Origin: Pseudomonadota bacterium
GTDB lineage: Bacteria > Pseudomonadota > Alphaproteobacteria > Rhodobacterales > Rhodobacteraceae
Direction: 5' to 3'
DNA length: 12,000 nt
NCBI GenBank assembly: GCA_022573605.1
Contig: JACZTQ010000071.1
Location: 1 to 12,000 of the forward strand
Each line of letters opens with the position of its first letter. Positions within the stretch are counted from its first letter, which is position 1. The translations under genes were made by a program, and so were the position numbers. The notes under the pieces are model-generated. The model did no database searches. It saw nothing but the letters and a program-made list of their open reading frames with translations, and was not told where the DNA came from. This document shows positions 6,250 to 12,000 of the stretch, piece after piece.

Positions 6250-9129
6250 TCATCCCCAGCCCTCCCCGTAAGTCACGTCCTTCGGCCCCTGCCCCACGGG
6301 CGACTTCTGCCGCCCCAGCCGCGGCTCGGAGAGCTCCGCCCCCGCCTCCGCCTTCTCGATCCGCACCCGCAGGTCGAACCAGGCCGCCTGGCCGGTGACC
6401 GGGTCCGCGTTCGACCAGCGCAGCCCGTCGCCCCTGGGCGGCAGCAACTCGTGGATCAGGTGATTGAGCAGAAAGCCCTTCCGCACCTCCGGCGCCTTGG
6501 CATCCAGCGCCCAGGCGCCCTCGCGCTTGGCGATGGCGTTCCAGGTCCAGACCGTGTGCGGGTTCAGCGCGTCCATTCGCGCCACCGGCACCTTGATGCG
6601 GCCGTGATGCGAGATCACATACGCCCAGTCGCCGTCCTTGAGCCCGTGCGCCGCCATCACCGAGCCATGCACATAGAGCGGGTTGCGCCCGTGAATCTGG
6701 CGCAGCCAGGCGTTCTGGCCGCCCCACGAGTGGTACATCGCCGCCGGGCGCTGGGTGATCGCGTGCAGCGGGTATTCTTGCGCATCGACCCCATCCTTTT
6801 TCAGGGCGGCCTGCTCGAACGGCTCCCACCACACCGCCAAGGGGTCGAACGCGGCCTTGATCTGCGCCCGCAGATGATCCGGCGGCTGGCGCTCGCCATG
6901 GCCCTCGGCGGCAAGCTGGAACCTGCGCATCGGCTCGACATAGAGCTGGAATACGAAGGGCTGGGGCTGGTCGTAGAACCCCATGCCCACGGCCCAGTCC
7001 TGATAGGCGGCGTTGAAGGGCTTGAAGAACCGCGCCTCCTCGGGCAGTTCCGCCCTCCAGAAGCCGCCGTTCTCGATGTAACGCTCAAGCTGCTCCGGGT
7101 TCGGCTCGCCGCGCCCGGACGCCTCGCCGTCCTTGCCGCGCCACCCCGCCAGCGGGCCGACGCCGGGGCGGCGCTGGTGGTTGACCATGTAGTCGGCGTA
7201 ATCGCGATATTTCGCCTTGCCCGCGTCGTCGACGAAGCCGGGCAGCCGCAGCCGCGCACCCAGATCGATCAGCACCGACTGGAAACCGCGCACATCGCGG
7301 CCCTCGGCCTGGGTGGCGGGCTCGACCACCGGCCAGCGGATCGCGTCCGCCACCGCATCGGCCTCGCAGATCGGCCGGTCCAGCAGGCTGATGCAGTCGT
7401 GGCGCTCGAGATAGGTGGTGTCGGGCAGCACCAGGTCGGCGTAGGCCACCATCTCGGAGGAATAGGCGTCGGAGTAGATGATCTTCGGGATGCGGTATTC
7501 GCCGTCCTCGTCCTTCGCCGTCAGCATCTCCATCACCCCGGCGGTGTTCATCGACGAGTTCCAGGCCATGTTGGCCATGTAGAGGAACAGCACCTCGATG
7601 GCGTAGGGATCGCGGGCGGCGGCGTTCGAGATCACCATCTGCATCAGCCCGTGAACCGAGAGCGGGTTCTCCCAGGTGAAGGCCTTGTCGATCCGGGCGG
7701 GCGAGCCGTCCTTCTCCAGCGCCAGGTCGCCGGGGCCGCGCGGAAAGCCCAGATGCGGCCCGTTCAGCGGGCTATCCGCCGTCACCTCGCCATGCGGGAC
7801 CGGATGCGCCTCGACCGGCTTGGGGTAGGGCGGCTTGAAGCGGAACCCGCCCGGGCACTCGACGGCGCCGAGCAGCAGTTGCAGGATATGCAGCGCCCGG
7901 CAGGTCTGGAAACCGTTCGAATGGGCCGAGATGCCGCGCATGGCGTGGAAGCTGACCGGGCGGCCGATGAAACTCTGGTGGCGCTCGCCGCGGAAATCGG
8001 TCCAGGGCTGGTCGATCTCGATGGCCTGCTCGAAGGCCACGTCGGCCAGTTCGGCGGCCAGCCGCCTGATCGTGGCGGCGGCGATGCCGCAGCGCCCGGC
8101 CACTGCATCGGGGCTGTATTCCGGCTCGAGATATTTTCGCGCCATCAACTCGAACACCGGCCTCGCCCGGCCGCCGCCGGGGGCCTGGAAGTCGCCCTTC
8201 AGAGCCGGCTTCAGCCCCGGCCTGTCGAACGGCTGCGCCTGGCCGGTGGCGCGGTCCCAGACCAGCGCCTTGCCGTCGCCGTCGCGCACAAAGAGACCGA
8301 AGCTCGCGCCCGGATCGCGCTCGACCAGCCAGGGCGCGTTGGTCCAGCGGCAGAGATAGTCGAGGTCCACCTGGCCAGTGCGCAGCAACTCGTGCACCAT
8401 GGCCAGGATAAACAGCCCGTCGGTGCCGGGCGTGATCCCGACCCACTCGTCGGCGATGGCGTTGTAGCCGGTGCGCACCGGGTTGACCCCGATCACCTTG
8501 GCGCCATTGCCCTTGAGCTTGCCGAGGCCGATCTTGATCGGGTTGCTATCGTGGTCCTCGGCCACCCCGAAGATCATCAGCAGCCGGGTGCGCTCCCAGT
8601 CCGGGGCGCCGAACTCCCAGAACGAACCGCCCAGGGTGTAGATCCCCGCCGCCGCCATGTTGACCGAGCAGAAGCCGCCGTGGGCGGCGTAGTTCGGGGT
8701 GCCGTATTGCTGCGCCCACCAGCTTGTCAGCGACTGCGACTGGTCGCGGCCGGTGAAGAAGGCGAGCTTCTTCGGATCGTTGCGCCGGATCGGCTCGAGC
8801 CAGCCGGTGGCGATCTCCAGCGCCTCGTCCCACTCGATCTCCTCGAACTCGCCCGAGCCGCGCGGGCCGGTGCGCTTCAGGGGTTTGCGCAGCCGCGCCG
8901 GAGAATAGTGCTGCATGATCCCGGCCGAGCCCTTGGCGCAGAGCACGCCCTTGTTCACCGGATGGTCGCGGTTGCCCTCGATATGGCGGATTTTCATCTC
9001 GCCATCGGGGCCGGCGCGCAGATGCACGTCGATGCCGCAGCGGCAGGCGCACATGTAGCAGGTGGTCTTGCGCACCTCGTCCGAGACCCGCGGGCTCAGG
9101 TCGAGCTTCGGTTCCGATCCGTCTGCCAT
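6250..9129 (-). CDS. soeA: Molybdopterin subunit of cytoplasmic sulfite dehydrogenase (quinone), DMSO reductase family
   Basis: A 959-residue catalytic subunit that would oxidise sulfite to sulfate on a Mo-bis(pyranopterin) centre. The N-terminal [4Fe-4S] motif is C24-x2-C27-x3-C31 with C64 in GVLCAKG; Cys154 in HGGFCSVN is the likely Mo ligand. The sequence around GNRDHPVNKGVLCAKGSAG, TGRDQSQS, GVAEDHDSNPIK and GVNPVRTGYNA resembles what I recall of SoeA proteins from purple sulfur bacteria and roseobacters. The C-terminal cofactor-binding domain (about 800-940) includes WGGQNAWLRQIHGRNPLYVHG. No twin-arginine signal peptide precedes the cluster motif, so the enzyme stays in the cytoplasm, as known for SoeABC and unlike DmsA or PsrA. 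ATG at 9129 has GGAG four bases upstream. It heads the soeABC operon. Another sulfur-compound or thiosulfate/polysulfide-type activity is possible but less likely. Confidence 0.87.
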   Translation of the reverse strand: MADGSEPKLDLSPRVSDEVRKTTCYMCACRCGIDVHLRAGPDGEMKIRHIEGNRDHPVNKGVLCAKGSAGIMQHYSPARLRKPLKRTGPRGSGEFEEIEWDEALEIATGWLEPIRRNDPKKLAFFTGRDQSQSLTSWWAQQYGTPNYAAHGGFCSVNMAAAGIYTLGGSFWEFGAPDWERTRLLMIFGVAEDHDSNPIKIGLGKLKGNGAKVIGVNPVRTGYNAIADEWVGITPGTDGLFILAMVHELLRTGQVDLDYLCRWTNAPWLVERDPGASFGLFVRDGDGKALVWDRATGQAQPFDRPGLKPALKGDFQAPGGGRARPVFELMARKYLEPEYSPDAVAGRCGIAAATIRRLAAELADVAFEQAIEIDQPWTDFRGERHQSFIGRPVSFHAMRGISAHSNGFQTCRALHILQLLLGAVECPGGFRFKPPYPKPVEAHPVPHGEVTADSPLNGPHLGFPRGPGDLALEKDGSPARIDKAFTWENPLSVHGLMQMVISNAAARDPYAIEVLFLYMANMAWNSSMNTAGVMEMLTAKDEDGEYRIPKIIYSDAYSSEMVAYADLVLPDTTYLERHDCISLLDRPICEADAVADAIRWPVVEPATQAEGRDVRGFQSVLIDLGARLRLPGFVDDAGKAKYRDYADYMVNHQRRPGVGPLAGWRGKDGEASGRGEPNPEQLERYIENGGFWRAELPEEARFFKPFNAAYQDWAVGMGFYDQPQPFVFQLYVEPMRRFQLAAEGHGERQPPDHLRAQIKAAFDPLAVWWEPFEQAALKKDGVDAQEYPLHAITQRPAAMYHSWGGQNAWLRQIHGRNPLYVHGSVMAAHGLKDGDWAYVISHHGRIKVPVARMDALNPHTVWTWNAIAKREGAWALDAKAPEVRKGFLLNHLIHELLPPRGDGLRWSNADPVTGQAAWFDLRVRIEKAEAGAELSEPRLGRQKSPVGQGPKDVTYGEGWG

Positions 9130-9163
9130 CTTGCTCCGCTCTCCCCGCCTTGCCCGCAGATCA

Positions 9164-9174
9164 TCGATTATCGA
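9164..9174. promoter_or_regulatory. Short palindrome and -10-like motif upstream of soeA
   Basis: TCGAT-T-ATCGA is a perfect 5+1+5 palindrome, 35-45 bp before the soeA start codon. On the minus strand it contains GATAAT, a reasonable -10 box, but no good -35 is seen. It could be an operator overlapping the soeA promoter. Confidence 0.35.
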
Positions 9175-9284
9175 AGGTAGAACACAGGCGCCAGTTCAGC
9201 GGAAGCGACCTGACCGGAAACCTCGGAATCGGCGCCTCGGTTTTCCGGCCGGCAAAGGCCGGGCGCGCCGGGATCACGCACTAT

Positions 9285-9309
9285 TCACACGAATGTGACT
9301 TTCGTCACA
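9285..9309. promoter_or_regulatory. Perfect Crp-type operator with an extra half-site
   Basis: TGTGA-N6-TCACA occurs without mismatch at 9294-9309. A further TCACA lies at 9285-9289, forming a second palindrome TCACA-N4-TGTGA with the same central half-site. The site lies in the divergent region, 61 bp before the DUF1045 gene and about 155 bp before soeA. The match is to the Crp/Fnr family consensus; which member binds cannot be told. Confidence 0.6.
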
Positions 9310-9322
9310 GCGCGCAACGGCC

Positions 9323-9343
9323 GATTCGGCGAATCCTGATTCG
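9323..9343. promoter_or_regulatory. Palindrome GATTCG-N-CGAATC followed by a third GATTCG
   Basis: A perfect 6+1+6 palindrome (9323-9335) is followed two bases later by another GATTCG (9338-9343). It lies between the Crp-type site and the DUF1045 start, where the promoter of that gene is expected. A possible operator for an unknown regulator. Confidence 0.4.
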
Positions 9344-9369
9344 TTAACAAATGACGAAGGGAGGCCGTC

Positions 9370-10170
9370 ATGGCCGGCGAGTTCGAAAAATACGCGGTCT
9401 ACTGGGTGCCGAAGAGTGCCGACGCCCTGGCGCGGTTCGGGGTTTCCTGGACCGGCTGGTGCGCCGAGCAGGGCGCGCACCGGCCCCGGGGGGCGTTTCC
9501 CGGCATCGACCTCGATGTCCCGGCCATCACCCGCCAGCTCTGGCGCCACGGCTTCCACGCCGTGGTCAAGGCGCCGTTCCGCCCGCAGGCCGGGCGCGGC
9601 CGGTTCTCGGTCGAGCACGCGCTGGAGCGGGTGATCGATCAACTCGTTGCCTTCCGCTTGCCGCGCTTGGCGCTCGCGGTGATCGGCGGCAGCGTCGTCG
9701 CCCTGTTGCCGCATCGGGACTGCGCCGCGCTGGACGAACTGGTGACCCGGGTCGGCGAGGCGATGGCTCCGCTCGACGCCGAGACGCCGGCCAGTGGCTT
9801 CGCCGAGGCCCCGGCCCCGGCCCCGAACGGTATCGCGGGCGGCGATGGCGGCGCGCTGGTCCAGTTGCCGGCCGCGGAGGCCCACCGCTTCCACATCCCG
9901 CTGACCGACCGGCTGCCCCTGGAGACCGCCTTCCGGGTGATGGAGGCGTTGCAGCCGCTGCTGGAGCCGATGATCGGCGAGCCGCGCCGCTTGCACGACG
10001 TCGCGCTGATGGGCGATCCCGGCGAGGGCCGGCCGCTGCGGGTACTGCAACGCTACGACCTGAGCGAAACCCCGGTCCGGCGCGGCGCGAACCCGCTGCC
10101 CTGCCACGGGCCGCACCTGCTGGCGCCGATGCTGACCGACCCGACGGCGCTGGCCGACGCCGCCATCTGA
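9370..10170 (+). CDS. DUF1045-like protein, degenerate 2H phosphoesterase relative
   Basis: A 266-residue protein resembling DUF1045, a family related to 2H phosphoesterases and often found near phosphonate genes. The N-terminal YAVYWVPKSADALARFGVSWTGW and HGFHAVVKAPFRP (60-72), then VIGGSVVALLPH and RFHIPLTDRL (173-182), follow the family order. The family's two HxT catalytic motifs read HAV (63-65) and HIP (175-177): both histidines remain, both threonines are gone. The region between (about 138-165) is an Ala/Pro/Gly-rich linker in place of the usual helical segment, so enzyme activity is doubtful. GGAGG lies five bases before the ATG at 9370; an ATG at 9351 is in another frame. It diverges from soeA and could serve that enzyme, but no phosphonate genes are in view. 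Function unknown. Confidence 0.72.
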   Translation: MAGEFEKYAVYWVPKSADALARFGVSWTGWCAEQGAHRPRGAFPGIDLDVPAITRQLWRHGFHAVVKAPFRPQAGRGRFSVEHALERVIDQLVAFRLPRLALAVIGGSVVALLPHRDCAALDELVTRVGEAMAPLDAETPASGFAEAPAPAPNGIAGGDGGALVQLPAAEAHRFHIPLTDRLPLETAFRVMEALQPLLEPMIGEPRRLHDVALMGDPGEGRPLRVLQRYDLSETPVRRGANPLPCHGPHLLAPMLTDPTALADAAI

Positions 10171-10192
10171 TCCGGACGGCCGAACCCCACGC

Positions 10193-10219
10193 GGGCGCCG
10201 GGGCGGCCCCCCGGCGCCC
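10193..10219 (+). terminator. Strong hairpin after the DUF1045 gene, probable terminator
   Basis: A perfect 11-bp stem (GGGCGCCGGGG / CCCCGGCGCCC) with a 5-base loop starts 22 bp past the stop codon; an outer ACGC/GCGT pair can extend it. There is no run of T, only TTC, as is common in very GC-rich genomes. Between convergent genes it could work in both directions. Confidence 0.5.
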
Positions 10220-10244
10220 TTCGCGTGCCGGCAGGTTGATCCCC

Positions 10245-10314
10245 GTAGGGTGCGCATTCTGCGCACCATCCCCCGCCGAACCCGCGCCAACGGTGCGCAG
10301 AATGCGCACCCTAC
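10245..10314. repeat. Perfect 23-bp inverted repeat with internally palindromic arms (REPIN-like)
   Basis: Positions 10245-10267 and 10292-10314 are exact inverted copies, separated by 24 bp. Each arm contains its own palindrome, GGTGCGCA-N3-TGCGCACC. Two inverted copies of a short palindrome is the layout of a REPIN doublet. It lies between convergent genes, ending 11 bp before the flavin monooxygenase stop, and may also act as a terminator on that side. Confidence 0.75.
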
Positions 10315-10325
10315 CCAGCCCCCGG

Positions 10326-11363
10326 TCAGCCGAATTCCGGCATCACCTGCTCGATGAACAATTCCAGCGAGCGCTTCTTGCGCTCGAAGGTCATCCCGGT
10401 ATCGATCCAGAACGAATATTCGTCGAAGCCGAGCGCCTGGTAGCGCTTCAGCCGGGCGACCACCTCGGCGGGCCTGCCGATCACGTTGTTGGCCCGCATC
10501 TTGGCCGGCGAGAACATCTCCATCGCCGCCATCTCGGCCTCGTCCAGGGGCTCGATCAGGCCCTGGCTGACCGGGCGCCGGTTCTTGAACCAGGTGGCGA
10601 AGTGGCAATAGAAGCGGCTGACGTCCGCCGCGCCCCGCGCCACCTCGGCCTCGGTCTCGCCGACGAAGGTGTGGCGCAGCAGCATGATCTTCGGGCGCGG
10701 CACTTGCGCGTGGCTGGCGCAGGCGGCCTCGAAGCGCGCCATCAGGCTCTCGACCTCGCCATCGTCCATCGACAGCGGCGTCACCTGCACGTTGCAGCCG
10801 TTGGCGACGGCGAAATCGTGGCTGGCGGGGTCGCGCGCCGCGATCCAGATCGGCGGGTGCGGCCGTTGCAGCGGTTTCGGCGCCGAGGTGGTGGCGGGGA
10901 AGCTCCAGAACTCGTTGTCGACCGCGTGGTCGCCCTCCCACAGCCCCTTGATCGCCGGGATCATGGCGCGCAGGCGCCGGCCCGCCTCGGCGGCCTCGAT
11001 GCCGCCGCCGATGCGCTCGTATTCGTAAGCATAGGCGCCCCGCGCGATGCCGAGGTCGAGCCGCCCGCCGCTGACGATATCGCACATCGCGGCCTCGCCG
11101 GCGAGCTTGATCGGATGCCAGAAGGGGGCCACCACGGTACCGGTGCCGAGGCGCAGGTTGGTCGTGCGCCGGGCCAGGTCGGCCAGGTTGATGAACGGGT
11201 TCGGGGCGATGGTGAAGTCCATGCCGTGATGCTCGCCGGTCCACAGCGCGTGCATGCCGCCCCGGTCGGCGATCCCGGCCAAGCGGATGAACTCGTCATA
11301 GAGCTCGGCGTGGGACTGCTCCGGCGTGAGGCGCTCCATATGCGCGAAAAGCGAAAACTTCAT
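10326..11363 (-). CDS. LLM-class (luciferase-like) flavin-dependent monooxygenase
   Basis: A 345-residue TIM-barrel oxidoreductase that would use reduced FMN and O2 on an organic substrate. It has the family's opening MKFSLFAHMERLTPEQ, LWTGEHH (40-46), LRLGTGTVVAPFWHPIKLAGE (70-90), SGGRLDLGIARG (98-109), a PPIWIAARDP strand (170-179) and GRPAEVVARLKRYQALGFDEY near the C-terminus (296-316). The length is normal for bacterial-luciferase-type proteins. ATG at 11363 has GGGAG four to five bases upstream. It follows the alpha/beta hydrolase by 61 bp on the same strand, probably as one operon. A flavin reductase is not seen. The substrate is not predictable; alkanesulfonate-type or Baeyer-Villiger-type chemistry both occur in the class. 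Confidence 0.87.
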   Translation of the reverse strand: MKFSLFAHMERLTPEQSHAELYDEFIRLAGIADRGGMHALWTGEHHGMDFTIAPNPFINLADLARRTTNLRLGTGTVVAPFWHPIKLAGEAAMCDIVSGGRLDLGIARGAYAYEYERIGGGIEAAEAGRRLRAMIPAIKGLWEGDHAVDNEFWSFPATTSAPKPLQRPHPPIWIAARDPASHDFAVANGCNVQVTPLSMDDGEVESLMARFEAACASHAQVPRPKIMLLRHTFVGETEAEVARGAADVSRFYCHFATWFKNRRPVSQGLIEPLDEAEMAAMEMFSPAKMRANNVIGRPAEVVARLKRYQALGFDEYSFWIDTGMTFERKKRSLELFIEQVMPEFG

Positions 11364-11424
11364 GGCTCTCCCGGATCGCTTGCCGGGCAGGGATACAAGG
11401 CGAGCGGGCGCGGGTCGAGGTCCC

Positions 11425-12000
11425 TCATCGGGTGGCCCGCGCGGCGTCGAGAAAGGCGGCGATGGTGTTGGTGACTTCCGCCGCATGGGTCAGGTGCATC
11501 ATGTGGCGGGCGCCGGGCAGCGCCACGGTGCGCCCATAGGGGGCTTCGCGGGCCATCCGGGCCGACATCGCCGGGGTCGAGTTGGGGTCGGACACGCCGG
11601 TCAGGAACAGCGCCCGGCAGGCCAGTTCGCCGAGCCGCCCCTCGTGGGCATGGTCCGCGGTGGCGAACACCCGGTAGGCGGCGGCGTAGCCCTTGCGGTC
11701 GACGGCGCGGAGCCAGTCGGCGGTGCGCCGGGCCAGGGCGCCGTTGGGGTCGTCGGGATACCAGCGGGCGATCGGGCCGGCGGCCTCGAACACCCCGCCG
11801 GCCAGTTGCGCGGCCCGGATTTCGACCGCCGAGCGGGCCACCGGGTCGCGGCAGTAGACCGCGTTGAGGGTCACCAGGGCGGCGATCATGTCCGGGTGGT
11901 CGAGCGCCAGCCCGAGCGCGATCAGCGCCCCCATCGAGTGCCCGACGACCGGGACCGGCGCGATTCCCAGCGCCTCGATCAGCCCGGCCATCGCCGCCAC
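11425..12000 (-). CDS. Alpha/beta hydrolase, C-terminal part (runs off the right edge)
   Basis: The last 191 codons of a cytoplasmic alpha/beta-fold hydrolase. The nucleophile elbow GHSMG is seen 20 residues into the visible part. The likely acid is the Asp in LTGVSDPNSTP, and the catalytic His is in GARHMMHLTHAAEV near the end. The visible part already covers the nucleophile, cap and acid/base regions; the missing part should hold the first strands and oxyanion loop. It is followed by the flavin monooxygenase 61 bp downstream, so an esterase, lactonase or C-C hydrolase acting on the same pathway is plausible. The GTG at the window edge is probably not the true start. Confidence 0.87.
   Translation of the reverse strand: MAAMAGLIEALGIAPVPVVGHSMGALIALGLALDHPDMIAALVTLNAVYCRDPVARSAVEIRAAQLAGGVFEAAGPIARWYPDDPNGALARRTADWLRAVDRKGYAAAYRVFATADHAHEGRLGELACRALFLTGVSDPNSTPAMSARMAREAPYGRTVALPGARHMMHLTHAAEVTNTIAAFLDAARATR

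Noticed and set aside
6103..9180. A 1025-codon open frame on the plus strand opposite soeA
   Set aside because: It mirrors soeA almost exactly, has no recognisable domains, and is rich in His, Arg, Gly and Ala as expected for the complement of GC-rich codons. It also starts inside the repeat spacer.
9351..11474. A 707-codon plus-strand frame overlapping the DUF1045 and flavin monooxygenase genes
   Set aside because: It reads through DUF1045 in another frame and then opposite the monooxygenase; Arg/Gly/Ala-rich without domains.

Overview
This is a very GC-rich, gene-dense chromosomal stretch. Base composition, protein style and gene content (a SoeABC-type sulfite dehydrogenase, an FCD-domain GntR regulator, a peptide-type ABC transporter, a DUF1045 protein) suggest an alphaproteobacterium of the Rhodospirillales/Rhodobacterales kind. 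This is inference; no rRNA or other taxonomic marker is present. I see no tRNA, rRNA, CRISPR array, insertion sequence or phage gene, and no gene-free stretch longer than 300 bases. Almost every gene is on the minus strand; the exceptions are the GntR regulator and the DUF1045 protein.

Layout from left to right. (1) Positions 1-2252, minus strand: a peptide/nickel-type ABC transporter operon. The fused double ATPase (468-2252) is transcribed first. The start of its periplasmic substrate-binding protein (316 to beyond the left edge) follows. The permeases, if present, lie outside the window. (2) 2432-4316: a membrane fatty-acid desaturase (minus) divergent from a FadR/PdhR-type GntR regulator (plus), sharing a 151-bp control region. 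(3) 4348-9129, minus: a three-gene molybdoenzyme operon soeA-soeB-soeC, best read as the cytoplasmically oriented, quinone-linked sulfite dehydrogenase. soeB and soeC overlap by one base. soeA and soeB are separated by a 199-bp spacer filled with an inverted pair of a dispersed GC-rich repeat. (4) 9130-9369: a divergent control region with a perfect Crp-type palindrome and two other palindromes. (5) 9370-10170, plus: a DUF1045-like 2H-phosphoesterase relative whose two HxT motifs have both lost the threonine. (6) 10171-10325: a convergent intergenic region with a strong hairpin and a perfect 23-bp inverted repeat whose arms are themselves palindromes. (7) 10326 to the right edge, minus: a luciferase-like flavin monooxygenase behind an alpha/beta hydrolase that runs off the window.

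How the genes may work together: SoeA (Mo-bisPGD and one Fe-S cluster), SoeB (four Fe-S clusters) and SoeC (membrane anchor) would oxidise sulfite in the cytoplasm and pass electrons to the quinone pool. The flavin monooxygenase/hydrolase pair and the transporter could supply sulfite from organosulfur compounds, but nothing in the sequence proves this. The desaturase and GntR regulator look like a separate lipid-modification unit.

The most distinctive non-coding feature is a family of four copies of a 40-47 bp GC-rich palindromic repeat. Three copies sit between co-directional genes of the minus-strand operons, and one lies inside the signal-peptide region of the substrate-binding protein. 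I did not find evidence for a wholly new defence or mobile system.
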